The translations under genes were made by a program, and so were the position numbers. From positions 434,001-498,000 of the forward strand of contig OCMG01000002.1 in NCBI GenBank assembly GCA_900215285.1: a DNA stretch of 64,000 nucleotides, written 5' to 3'. Of this stretch, positions 26,376 through 34,866 are shown in pieces. The stretch comes from Ensifer adhaerens. GTDB lineage: Bacteria; Pseudomonadota; Alphaproteobacteria; Rhizobiales; Rhizobiaceae. Below the pieces are notes generated by a model. That model had not been told where the DNA came from, did not search any database, and worked only from the letters and a program-made list of their open reading frames with translations. The first letter of the stretch is position 1. The number at the start of each line of letters is the position of its first letter.

Positions 26376-27007
26376 TGTCCGCCCTGACGCTCTATAACTA
26401 CGAACTGGACGAGAACAGCTATCGCGTCCGCCTGCTCCTCTCCATGCTCGGCGTGGCGCACGAGGTCTATTCCGTCAACATGCTGCCCGGCCGCGAGGAA
26501 AAGTCGCCGGCGCTTCTGGCGCTCAACCCCTGCGGCACGCTGCCGTTCATCGAGCAGGAGGGGACGGTGATCTTCGGCGCGGAAGCAATCCTCGCCCATC
26601 TAGCCAGAAACCACGACGCCTCGGGCAAATGGCTGCCGATCGATGGATCCGACTTCTCGGCAACCATGATGTGGCTAGGCTTCGCCGCCGACCCGTTGCA
26701 GGCTGCTGTCAAGGCGCGCGAGGTCGCTGTCTTTGCCGTCGGCGGGCATCTGGAGCGCCTGAAGGCCGACGCACGCGCCGCCTTCCGCGTCATGGACGAC
26801 CACATGACGCTTCGCCAGATCGAGGGCAAGGACTGGTTTGCCGCGGACTATCCGACGATCGCCGATCTGGCGCTGATCCCGAGCTTCGCCCTGTCGCGCG
26901 ATTTCAACATCGACCACGAGGAGTTTCCGGCGCTCAGGCTCTGGCTGCGCCGTTTCCGCCGGCTCCCCGGCTTCATCACCATGCCGGGCATTCCGGACTA
27001 TCACTAA
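26375..27007 (+). CDS. Glutathione S-transferase-like protein (possible NdmE-type structural subunit)
   Basis: GST-fold protein of 210 residues: thioredoxin-like N-terminal domain (LTLYNYELDENSYRVRLLLS, then NPCGTLPFIEQEGTVIFGAE with the cis-proline and Glu/Ala-Glu motif) and a helical C-terminal domain (WFAADYPTIADLALIPSFAL). GSTs normally act on electrophiles, but in the caffeine N7-demethylase a GST-like protein (NdmE) is an obligate structural partner of a Rieske-less oxygenase subunit. Translational coupling to the Rieske gene supports that reading here. A catalytic GST role cannot be excluded. Confidence 0.88.
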   Translation: MSALTLYNYELDENSYRVRLLLSMLGVAHEVYSVNMLPGREEKSPALLALNPCGTLPFIEQEGTVIFGAEAILAHLARNHDASGKWLPIDGSDFSATMMWLGFAADPLQAAVKAREVAVFAVGGHLERLKADARAAFRVMDDHMTLRQIEGKDWFAADYPTIADLALIPSFALSRDFNIDHEEFPALRLWLRRFRRLPGFITMPGIPDYH

Positions 27008-27061
27008 GGCACGCATTCGGGCCGGGAAGGCCAGACTGTCGCGATCACAAGGAGTTCCGAG

Positions 27062-28861
27062 ATGGCCATTACCCGCTTTTCCGTTACACCACTGGCAACG
27101 ATGACCCGCAAGCTCGCGGATGTCGCCTCCGGTCGCATAGCGCCGGACCTCGTCATCCAGGGCGCACGGGTGCTTTCCACCTATTCGGAGCGCATCCTGC
27201 CTGACCGCGAAGTCTGGATCTCCGGCGGCCGCATTGCCGCCGTCAAGCCGGCCGGCACCTACAAGGCAGGCGGCACGAAACTCTATGACGCGAAAGGCGG
27301 CATCATCGCGCCGGGTCTGGTCGATCCGCATATCCATATCGAATCGAGCATGGTCACGGCTTGCGCCTATGCCGAGGCCGCACTGCTGAACGGCACGACC
27401 TCGATCTTCTGCGACAGTCACGAAATCGGCAATGTCATGGACGTCGCCGGCGTCGAGGCGATGCTGGAAGACGCGCGCCACGCGCCGCTCTCGATCTTCC
27501 TCACCGTCCCCTCCACCGTGCCGGCCACCTCGCCGGAACTGGAAACCGCCGGCGGCGACCTGACGCCGGAAAAGATTGCGGCCATCTTCGACAAGTGGCC
27601 GGAAGCGGCGGCGCTGGGCGAGAAGATGGATTTCGTGCCGGTCGCCATGGGGGACGAGCGCAGCCACGCGATCATCGCGGCAGCGCTGTCGCGCGGCAAG
27701 CCGGTCAGCGGTCATGTCTACGGCCGCGAATTCGTCGCCGCCTATGCGGCCTCCGGCGTGACCGATACGCATGAAGCCATCGACCGCGAAATCGCCGACG
27801 ACATGCTGGAAGCCGGCATCTGGCTCTTCCTGCGTGGCGGCCCGCCGACCACGCCCTGGCATTCGCTGCCGCTCGCCATCAAGACCGTGACCGAGCTTGG
27901 CGCATCCCATAAGCGCATCGCTGTATGCACCGACGACCGCGACGCCGACGATCTTCTGAGCTTCGGCCTCGACTGGGTTGTGCGCGAGGCCCGCAAGGCC
28001 GGCATGTCGCGCGAACAGGCCTGGGCCATGGGCTCGCTGCATGGCGCGACACGTTTCGGCATGGAAGGCGATTTCGGCGGCATGGGCGGCGGCCGCCGTG
28101 CCGATCTCGTCATGCTGGACGACGATCTGAATCCCATTTCCACCTGGTATGGCGGGGAACTGATGGTCGACCAGAAGAAGATCACGCCGCTTCTCGATGA
28201 GACCCTGTCCAAGCCGTGGCGTTATCCGGAGGCGGCCTACCACACGGTCAAGCTGCCGAAGCAACTGAAGCTCACGCCGGAACTGCCAACGCAAAAGGTC
28301 GTTGCCAATACGATCATGACCGAGCTTCCCGGCATCATCCTCGGCCATGTAAAGGTCGAGCTGGAACCCGCGAACGATTGGCAGACGCATTTCGAGCGGC
28401 ACGGCCTCTGCTTTGTGACCGTGGTCGAGCGCCACGGAAAATCGGCGGGCAATGTTGCCTACGGTCTTCTCTCCAATTTCTCGCTCAAGAGCGGCGCGGT
28501 TGCCTCTTCCGTCGGCCATGACAGCCACAACATCATTCTGGCCGGCACCAACGAGGCTGACATGCAGGTGGCGCTGCGCGCCATCGAAGAGCATCAGGGC
28601 GGCGCCTGCGTGGTGCAGGACGGCAAGGTGACCGCGATCGTGCCCCTGCCGATCGCCGGCCTCCTCTCCGACAAGCGCGTGCATGAAGTCGCCAAGGAAG
28701 TTCAGGCACTGAAGGTCGAGTGGGAAAAGGCCGGCTGCACGATCCCCTATATGGGCTTCAACCTCATCCCGCTGTCGGTCATCCCTGAAATCCGCATCAC
28801 CGACATGGGGCTGGTCACCGTGCCGCAGATGGAAATCGTGCCGCTCTTCGAACCGGCGTGA
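27062..28861 (+). CDS. ade: Adenine deaminase
   Basis: Metal-dependent amidohydrolase converting adenine to hypoxanthine. The 599-residue length and motifs match the bacterial Ade/AdeC family: [55 protein letters not shown] with [13 protein letters not shown], and near the C-terminus [19 protein letters not shown]. Follows the GST gene by 54 bases with GGAG before the start. Its product would be oxidised by the molybdenum hydroxylase encoded downstream. Confidence 0.95.
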   Translation: MAITRFSVTPLATMTRKLADVASGRIAPDLVIQGARVLSTYSERILPDREVWISGGRIAAVKPAGTYKAGGTKLYDAKGGIIAPGLVDPHIHIESSMVTACAYAEAALLNGTTSIFCDSHEIGNVMDVAGVEAMLEDARHAPLSIFLTVPSTVPATSPELETAGGDLTPEKIAAIFDKWPEAAALGEKMDFVPVAMGDERSHAIIAAALSRGKPVSGHVYGREFVAAYAASGVTDTHEAIDREIADDMLEAGIWLFLRGGPPTTPWHSLPLAIKTVTELGASHKRIAVCTDDRDADDLLSFGLDWVVREARKAGMSREQAWAMGSLHGATRFGMEGDFGGMGGGRRADLVMLDDDLNPISTWYGGELMVDQKKITPLLDETLSKPWRYPEAAYHTVKLPKQLKLTPELPTQKVVANTIMTELPGIILGHVKVELEPANDWQTHFERHGLCFVTVVERHGKSAGNVAYGLLSNFSLKSGAVASSVGHDSHNIILAGTNEADMQVALRAIEEHQGGACVVQDGKVTAIVPLPIAGLLSDKRVHEVAKEVQALKVEWEKAGCTIPYMGFNLIPLSVIPEIRITDMGLVTVPQMEIVPLFEPA

Positions 28862-28869
28862 GGACCAGC

Positions 28870-29790
28870 ATGGACCCTTACCGCCTCGGTCTCGTCCCTG
28901 CCCGGATCCATTATTTCCAGCTTGTGGCCCGGCTCGGCTCTATCCGGCAGGCGGCACTGTCGCTCAATGTCGCCCCCTCCTCGATCAGCCGCGTCATCCG
29001 GCAGATGGAGGAGGAGTTCGGCACGCCGCTCTTCGAGCGCGTCCGCCAACGACTCAAGCTGACTTCTGCCGGCGAACTCCTGCTCTATCGTGCCCGCGCC
29101 GCCCTCTCCGAGCTCGGCCGCGCCTGCAACGAGATAGACCAGTTGCATGGCCTGCATCGCGGCACGGTCTCGATCGCCGTGGTGGAGAGTGTTGCGCGTG
29201 GTCTCATGCCGCGTGCGCTGGAGGCCTTCTGGAGCAAGCATCCGGACGTGTCGGTTGATGTGAAGGTGATGAGTTCGCAGGCTGCCTGCAACGCCATTGC
29301 CGAGGGCGAAAGCGATCTCGCCATTATCTTCGACGTCCGCGCGCCCCGCGCGGTGCGGCGCATCACCTCGATCTCCCTTCCCCTCGGCGTGCTGGCGCTG
29401 CCCGGCAGCGACAAGGCGGACAGGCCTTCGCTGAAGTTGTTCGACCTCGCCAACCAGAAGGTCATTCTCTCCGATGCCAGCCTGACGCTGGGTTCCTCGG
29501 TTGAAGAAGCCTTCAGCCGCTCACTCGTCGATATCCAGAGCCGGTCGCGCACGAACTCGATCAGCCTGATGGTCGAGCTTGCCAAGCGGGGCCTGGGGCT
29601 GGTGTTGCAGACCCGCGTCGGCGTCGAACAAGAGCTGATCGACGGGACGATCAAGTTCGTGCCGCTCATCGATCCGCGCCTTCCGCCGCGCAAGCTGACG
29701 CTGCTCTCGCGGCCCGAAAAGGAGATGTCGGACGCAGCCCTCGCACTCGGACGGTTGCTGGAACAGTTCATCACCGGCATGGCGGAATAG
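28870..29790 (+). CDS. LysR-family transcriptional regulator embedded in the purine operon
   Basis: Regulator of about 306 residues. ATG 28870 is preferred because AGGA stands five bases upstream; GTG 28858, overlapping the ade stop (GTGA), is the alternative. Helix-turn-helix at the N-terminus (HYFQLVARLGSIRQAALSLN, then VAPSSISRVIRQMEEEFG and FERVRQRLKLTSAG), followed by the effector domain (RGTVSIAVVESVARGLMPRA). It lies inside the operon rather than divergent from it, so autoregulation with the whole unit is likely; inverted repeats at 29804-29820 and 25075-25086 are candidate sites. Confidence 0.92.
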   Translation: MDPYRLGLVPARIHYFQLVARLGSIRQAALSLNVAPSSISRVIRQMEEEFGTPLFERVRQRLKLTSAGELLLYRARAALSELGRACNEIDQLHGLHRGTVSIAVVESVARGLMPRALEAFWSKHPDVSVDVKVMSSQAACNAIAEGESDLAIIFDVRAPRAVRRITSISLPLGVLALPGSDKADRPSLKLFDLANQKVILSDASLTLGSSVEEAFSRSLVDIQSRSRTNSISLMVELAKRGLGLVLQTRVGVEQELIDGTIKFVPLIDPRLPPRKLTLLSRPEKEMSDAALALGRLLEQFITGMAE

Positions 29791-29803
29791 GCGGCCTGAA
29801 GAT

Positions 29804-29820
29804 GTTGCATTCAGCGCAAC
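29804..29820. promoter_or_regulatory. Inverted repeat, candidate LysR site before the decarboxylase genes
   Basis: GTTGC (29804-29808) and GCAAC (29816-29820) with a seven-base spacer, in the 103-bp gap between the LysR gene and the next gene. The same half-sites form a palindrome at 25076-25085. Suggests an internal promoter for the downstream half of the operon. Confidence 0.4.
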
Positions 29821-29893
29821 GATCTCACCAAAAAAATCCGTCTATCCGGCACATCTTCCTTTTGCTTTCCTCAAACCGAACAGAGGAAATGAC

Positions 29894-30394
29894 ATGAAGC
29901 AATCATCCGTTGATGCGGTCATCCGGGGGCTCAAGAAGGCGGGCGTCAGCATCGTCTGCTATCTGCCGGATTCGCTATTCAAGCAGCTCTATCCGGCGCT
30001 CGATGCCGATCCGGATATCCGCACGATCCGCGTCACCAACGAGGGCGAAGGGGCGGCCATCTGCGGCGGCGTGTTTCTTTCGGGCAAGCGTGCCGCGCTG
30101 ATCATGGAAAATTCAGGCCTTCGCGCCTCCGTCGAGCCGCTCGCCCGCATGGGTCTCGGCGCCGGCATCCCCGTTGTCATGCTGATGAGCTATCGCGGTG
30201 AGCTGGGCGAGAACAACTGGTGGGCCATTCCTCACGGCATCACCATGGAGCCGGTGCTGAACGCATTGCGCATCCCCTATCGCATCTTGCGCGAGGAAGA
30301 CCAGATCGAGCAGTCGATCGTCGATGCCTATAACTGGTCCTACAATGCCTATTACCATTCCGCGATTGCCCTTGGCGGGGAGATCGTTCGATGA
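29894..30394 (+). CDS. ThDP-dependent decarboxylase, PYR-domain subunit (sulfopyruvate decarboxylase alpha-like)
   Basis: Pyrimidine-binding half of a two-subunit ThDP enzyme, 166 residues, resembling ComD / phosphonopyruvate-sulfopyruvate decarboxylase alpha. Visible: VCYLPDSLFKQLYPALDADP, then IRVTNEGEGAAICGGVFLSG carrying the glutamate expected to activate ThDP, and ALIMENSGLRASVEPLARMG. Preceded by GAGGAAA. Overlaps the beta-type gene (ATGA). The true substrate is probably a 2-oxo acid, not necessarily sulfopyruvate. Confidence 0.85.
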   Translation: MKQSSVDAVIRGLKKAGVSIVCYLPDSLFKQLYPALDADPDIRTIRVTNEGEGAAICGGVFLSGKRAALIMENSGLRASVEPLARMGLGAGIPVVMLMSYRGELGENNWWAIPHGITMEPVLNALRIPYRILREEDQIEQSIVDAYNWSYNAYYHSAIALGGEIVR

Positions 30395-30999
30395 AACGTT
30401 ATGACTGCATGAAGCGTCTCGCCGCGCGCCTGAAGGACGAACTGGTCATCCTCTCGCTCGGTGCCTCGGTGGACGAATGGTACAATGCTGCCCCGCATAT
30501 GCGGGAAGCCAGCCTCTTCCAGCAGCAGCTTGGCTGCGTGACCCCACAGGCTTTCGGTCTGGCGGCGGGTTTGCCGCACCGGCGCATCATCTCGCTCGAT
30601 ACCGATGGCGGCATGATGTTCAACCTCGGCATTCTGGCCACGCTGGGCAACGAGCAGCCGAAGAACCTCTTCACCGTGGTCTGGGACAATGAATGCTACC
30701 AGTCGATCGGCGGGCCGCCGACGCATACGGCCTCCGGCCGCGTGGATATCGCCGCGATTGCCCGCGGAGCCGGCGTTGAACATGCCTACACCGCCCGCAC
30801 ACTCGAAGAGTTCGAAGCGCATTGCGAGGCGGGCCTCAAGGCCGACGTGCCATACATCGTCGTCGCCAAGGTCGCCGGAACGGTGCAGCCAGACATCAAG
30901 CGCAAGCATTCGGACGGTCGCGAGGACAAGTATATCTTCGTCCGACATGTCGAAGCCACCGAAGGCATCGTCATCATGGGCCCCAGCGAGCACAACTGA
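30391..30999 (+). CDS. ThDP-dependent decarboxylase, PP-domain subunit (sulfopyruvate decarboxylase beta-like)
   Basis: Pyrophosphate-binding partner of the preceding subunit, 202 residues. The ThDP/Mg motif is present in variant form, from SLDTDGGMMFNLGILATLG to VVWDNECYQSIGG. Family features include LFQQQLGCVTPQAFGLAAGL. It follows the alpha-type gene with a four-base overlap, so a heteromeric enzyme is expected. With a GMC oxidoreductase next and an aldehyde dehydrogenase at the operon end, I infer decarboxylation of a 2-oxo acid to an aldehyde that is then oxidised. Confidence 0.85.
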   Translation: MKRYDCMKRLAARLKDELVILSLGASVDEWYNAAPHMREASLFQQQLGCVTPQAFGLAAGLPHRRIISLDTDGGMMFNLGILATLGNEQPKNLFTVVWDNECYQSIGGPPTHTASGRVDIAAIARGAGVEHAYTARTLEEFEAHCEAGLKADVPYIVVAKVAGTVQPDIKRKHSDGREDKYIFVRHVEATEGIVIMGPSEHN

Positions 31000-31014
31000 G
31001 GAGCCTGACACATC

Positions 31015-32571
31015 GTGCCCACCCTTCCCGCCCGCACGCTTGAAAAGGCCTACGACTATATCGTCGTCGGCGCAGGCTCCGGCGGCCTGCCGGTGGTGCG
31101 GCGGCTGATCGAGCGGACGGATGCAACCGTTCTTCTGGTCGAGGCCGGGGAAGCGGGTTTCGGCGTGCCGGAAATCGACGATCCGGGCGAATGGGTACCG
31201 CTCGGCCGCAGCCGCTTCGACTGGGGTTATGACTATGCGCCCTCGCCGCTCGTGAACAACCGCACGATCGGCATCCCGCGCGGCAAGGTGCTGGGCGGGT
31301 CCTCTGCCATCAACGCGCTGATGTGGTATCGCGGCAATCCGCGCGATTACGATGCGTGGGAAGATGCCGGTTGCGAGGGCTGGGGCTGGTCGTCGGTCTT
31401 GCCCTATTTCAAGCGCGCCGAAGATTGGGAAGGCGGCGAGACCGCCTTTCGCGGTGCAGGCGGACCGTTGAGGATCACCACGAGCGGCAATCTCCATCCC
31501 GTCGCCCGCGCCATGCTCGACGGCGCGCCGGATGTCGGCATCCCCGTGATTGACGATCCGAACGGCGAAACGAATGAAGGCGCAGCCCCCTCCAACTTCA
31601 ACATCGCCGAGGGCAAGCGCTTCAGCTCTGTCGATGGCTATCTGAAGCCGATCCTCGACAATCCGCGTCTGACCGTCCTAACCGGCAGCCATGTTCTCGC
31701 CCTCCTGCTGGACGGCACGCGCTGCACCGGTATTCGTCACCTCGTGGACGGCCAGCCGGTCGAGACGCAGGCGACAACGCAGGTCGTTCTCTCCGCCGGC
31801 GCGATCAACACGCCACGCATTCTCATGCTCTCCGGCATTGGCGATCCAGAGGAACTCTCGACATTGGGCATACTTGTCCGCCACGCCCTGCCGGGCGTCG
31901 GCAAGAACCTGCAGGACCACCCGCTGGTGCAGGCTATCGTCTGCCGCGCGAAAAAGCCGCTGGGCCCGAAGCTGGACAACGGCGGCGGCACGATGCTGAA
32001 CTGGAAATCGCGGCCCGGTCTTGCTCAAGCCGATGTCCACGCCTTCCCGGTTCAGGGCAACAGCGCAGAGCCGCGCATCCGCGAGTTCTACGACACATCG
32101 GGCGAGGTCTTCTCCCTGGGCGTCGGGCTCATGCATTCAAAGAGCTCCGGCCATCTGCGCATGCTTTCCGCCGATCCTTTCGGTCCGCTGGAGATCCAGC
32201 CGAACTATCTCGCCGAACCTGACGATCTGGAGGCGCTGGTCTCCGCAGTCGGCACCATGATGGACCTGGCCGAAACCTCCGCCTTCCGCGACCTCTTCGC
32301 CGGCTTTGCAGCGCCGGACCGGCGTCTGAGCAAGTCCGAGACGGTGGAATTCATCCGCAATGGCTGCGGCACGTTCTTCCACACGAGCGGTACGGCCAGG
32401 ATGGGCCGCGATGCGCTTTGCGTGGTCGATTCACGCCTCAAGGTCCATGGCCTCGAAGGCCTCACGATTTCGGATGCCTCGGTGATCCCGGTCATCCCCA
32501 CCTGCAACACCCACGCCCCCGTGACCATGATCGGCGAACGCGCCGCCGATTTTCTCACGGGGCGCGCTTGA
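31015..32571 (+). CDS. GMC-family FAD-dependent oxidoreductase (choline/alcohol dehydrogenase-like)
   Basis: Flavoenzyme of 518 residues that oxidises an alcohol. Start is GTG 31015, with GAGGAG about ten bases upstream. FAD site YDYIVVGAGSGGLPVVRRL (residues 14-32), GMC signature GKVLGGSSAINALMWYRGN, and C-terminal catalytic region GCGTFFHTSGTARMG (His) with PTCNTHAPVTMIGERAADFL (Asn/His). The substrate is unknown; the family covers choline, glucose and short or aromatic alcohols. Probably acts on a side chain released in the modified-purine pathway. Confidence 0.9.
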   Translation: MPTLPARTLEKAYDYIVVGAGSGGLPVVRRLIERTDATVLLVEAGEAGFGVPEIDDPGEWVPLGRSRFDWGYDYAPSPLVNNRTIGIPRGKVLGGSSAINALMWYRGNPRDYDAWEDAGCEGWGWSSVLPYFKRAEDWEGGETAFRGAGGPLRITTSGNLHPVARAMLDGAPDVGIPVIDDPNGETNEGAAPSNFNIAEGKRFSSVDGYLKPILDNPRLTVLTGSHVLALLLDGTRCTGIRHLVDGQPVETQATTQVVLSAGAINTPRILMLSGIGDPEELSTLGILVRHALPGVGKNLQDHPLVQAIVCRAKKPLGPKLDNGGGTMLNWKSRPGLAQADVHAFPVQGNSAEPRIREFYDTSGEVFSLGVGLMHSKSSGHLRMLSADPFGPLEIQPNYLAEPDDLEALVSAVGTMMDLAETSAFRDLFAGFAAPDRRLSKSETVEFIRNGCGTFFHTSGTARMGRDALCVVDSRLKVHGLEGLTISDASVIPVIPTCNTHAPVTMIGERAADFLTGRA

Positions 32572-32608
32572 ACACAGGCCGAAGCGCCGCGATGGAAGGA
32601 CGAACGAC

Positions 32609-33994
32609 ATGTCTTCAGGCCGCATCCTGACAGCCGAATTTCTCCTGACCATGGACGCCGATAACAGCGTCATCACGAACGGCGCGGTCGCAATCGAAGA
32701 CGGCCGTATCCTGCAAGTCGCGCCGTTCGGCACCGTGAAGGCCGCCCACCCCGACTTCATGGTCACGAAGATCGAAAATGCCGTGCTGATGCCGGGCCTG
32801 ATCAACGCGCACGCCCATTCCGGTTTCCTGCGCGGCACGGCGGAGCATCTGCCGGTCTGGGATTGGCTGACGCAGCACATCAATCCCATGCACCGGGTTC
32901 TGCGCCCGCACGAGGCGGAGGCCGCGTCCTTCCTCTGCTATGCCGAGTCCGCACTCGCCGGCACGACGACGGTCGTCGACATGTGGCGCTTCATGGAAGG
33001 CAGTGCGACGGCAGCGGAAGCGGTTGGCACGCGGCTCGTTGCCGTGCCTTACGTCGGAGAACATCCGGACTACAATTATTTCGACACGCTCGACATGAAC
33101 GAGGCGATGCTCGAACAATGGCATCGCAAGGCCAATGGCCGCATCAATGTCTGGGTCGGGCTGGAGCACCTCTTCTATGCCGACGAGGCCGGGCAGCAGC
33201 GCGCCATTGCCATGGCGAAGAAGCATCAGACCGGCTTCCACACCCATTGCTCGGAAGCCGATATCGAGGTCGAGGAATTCATCAAGCGCTATGGCAAGCG
33301 GCCGATGTTCGCGCTGGAAGAGCTGGGCTTCTTCGAGACGCCGCGCACCATGATCGCGCATGCCGTCTGGCTCGATCCTTCCGAGGTCGAGCTGATCGCC
33401 AAATATCCGGTCTCCGTTGCGCATAATCCCGTCTCCAACATGAAGCTCGCCTCCGGCATCGCCCCGATCTCCGACATGCTGGCGGCGGGCGTACCGGTCG
33501 GGATCGGCACGGATGGCGAGAAGGAGAACAACAATTTCGACATGTTCGAGGAGATGAAGACCGCCTCGCTGCTTGGCAAGCTGCGGCATCGCGACGCCGC
33601 CGCCATGGACAGCTGGCAATGCCTGCGGATGGCAACCATCCTCGGCGCCAAGGCGATCGGCCTCGACCATGAAATCGGCTCCGTCGAGGTCGGCAAGCGC
33701 GCCGATATCATCGCAGTCAGCTCCGACACGCCGCGCATGACGCCGCTCTTCGGCGAGGGGCCGTATTTCAATCTGCAGCACAATCTCGTCCATGCCGTGC
33801 GCGGCAGCGATGTCGTGATGACCATGGTCGATGGCGAGATCATCGTTGAGGACGGGAAACTGACGGAAGTCGATCTCGACTACATCATCGCCGATGTCCG
33901 CAAGATGGCGCCCGACCACTTCGCCCGTCGTGCAGCATGGCTTGCCGAAAATGGCGGCGGCACGAAACAGTGGACCGAGGGCACCGGGAGCTGA
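32609..33994 (+). CDS. Amidohydrolase, purine/SAH deaminase-like (TRZ/ATZ group)
   Basis: Cytoplasmic metal-dependent hydrolase of 461 residues, of the group holding MTA/SAH deaminase, 8-oxoguanine deaminase and s-triazine hydrolases. Metal ligands and substrate-site motifs are visible: MPGLINAHAHSGFLRG (HxH), TGFHTHCSEADIEVEEF, VSVAHNPVSNMKLASGIAPI and VGIGTDGEKENNNFDMFEEM. It differs clearly from the guanine and adenine deaminases of the same locus, so it may deaminate a modified or 8-oxo purine. Ends two bases before the second Rieske-less oxygenase gene. Confidence 0.88.
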   Translation: MSSGRILTAEFLLTMDADNSVITNGAVAIEDGRILQVAPFGTVKAAHPDFMVTKIENAVLMPGLINAHAHSGFLRGTAEHLPVWDWLTQHINPMHRVLRPHEAEAASFLCYAESALAGTTTVVDMWRFMEGSATAAEAVGTRLVAVPYVGEHPDYNYFDTLDMNEAMLEQWHRKANGRINVWVGLEHLFYADEAGQQRAIAMAKKHQTGFHTHCSEADIEVEEFIKRYGKRPMFALEELGFFETPRTMIAHAVWLDPSEVELIAKYPVSVAHNPVSNMKLASGIAPISDMLAAGVPVGIGTDGEKENNNFDMFEEMKTASLLGKLRHRDAAAMDSWQCLRMATILGAKAIGLDHEIGSVEVGKRADIIAVSSDTPRMTPLFGEGPYFNLQHNLVHAVRGSDVVMTMVDGEIIVEDGKLTEVDLDYIIADVRKMAPDHFARRAAWLAENGGGTKQWTEGTGS

Positions 33995-33996
33995 CC

Positions 33997-34866
33997 ATGG
34001 CAAAGACCACCGACAGGATTGCACTCGACGACTGGTATGCCATCGCGACGGCAGGCGACCTCACCGCGACCATGGAAACGACACGGCTGCTCGGGCAGGC
34101 GATCGAATATGGTCTGGCTGCGGACGGAACGCCTCTGGTGCGCGAAATCCTCGATGACGGCGCCCGCGGCCCTGACCTGCCCGTGAAGGTCCGCTACGGG
34201 TGTCTCTTCACGACGCTGGGCAACCCGACAAAAGACATCGTCCACATCGCCGAGGCCGGCGAAGACGATCGCCGCTTTGTGCTCTGCGGCTGGGTGACGA
34301 TGCGGGCCTCGGGCCTGCGCGTGGTCGAAAACTTTCTCGACATGGCGCATTTTCCCTTCGTGCACACCGACATTCTAGGGTCCGAACCGCATACGGAAGT
34401 GCCGGGCTATGCCAGCGAAATCCGCCGCGATGTGGACGAGGTCTGGGCGACGAACTGCACCTTCTTCCAGCCACGCATCGCAGCCACGGAAGACAAGGGC
34501 GATTTCGTGCACCTGACCTATCGCGTGCCCTCGCCTTTCGTCGTGATGCTTTATCGCGTCTGCCCGACATCGCCCAACCGGCTCGACGCCATCGCGCTGT
34601 TCATCCAGCCGATGGAAGACGGGCTCTGCCGGGCACAGCCGGTCATGTATCTCGTTGACCCAATATCGACCGACAACGCGCTGTTGAAGTTCGAGCAGGT
34701 GATCTTCATGCAGGATCGCATCATCGTTGAAAACCAGCGGCCGCTGCTCATGCCGCTGGAGCCGCGCGCGGAAATCCCGACGCGGGCGGACTCCTCCTCC
34801 ATTGCATATCGCCGCTGGCTTAAGGAAAAAGGCATTCGCTTCGGCACCACGGCAGCGAGCGCCTGA
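33997..34866 (+). CDS. Rieske-type oxygenase catalytic subunit lacking the Rieske cluster (paralogue 2)
   Basis: Catalytic chain of 289 residues from ATG 33997 (GGGAG at 33986-33990). Iron motif intact: Asn112, Asp115, His118, His123 in ENFLDMAHFPFVHTDILG; likely third ligand Asp240 in FMQDRIIVENQRP. As in paralogue 1, the N-terminus keeps DDWYAIATAGD and YGCLFTTLG but no Rieske Cys/His pairs. The two paralogues are alike over the whole catalytic domain and diverge mainly in residues 20-95 and around 160-170. Stop overlaps the start of the molybdenum hydroxylase gene, tying oxygenation to hydroxylation. Confidence 0.88.
   Translation: MAKTTDRIALDDWYAIATAGDLTATMETTRLLGQAIEYGLAADGTPLVREILDDGARGPDLPVKVRYGCLFTTLGNPTKDIVHIAEAGEDDRRFVLCGWVTMRASGLRVVENFLDMAHFPFVHTDILGSEPHTEVPGYASEIRRDVDEVWATNCTFFQPRIAATEDKGDFVHLTYRVPSPFVVMLYRVCPTSPNRLDAIALFIQPMEDGLCRAQPVMYLVDPISTDNALLKFEQVIFMQDRIIVENQRPLLMPLEPRAEIPTRADSSSIAYRRWLKEKGIRFGTTAASA

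Noticed and set aside
26675..28684. Long minus-strand open frame of 669 codons opposite adenine deaminase
   Set aside because: Translation is His/Arg/Asp-rich without any domain; it mirrors the GC-rich third positions of ade and the GST gene.
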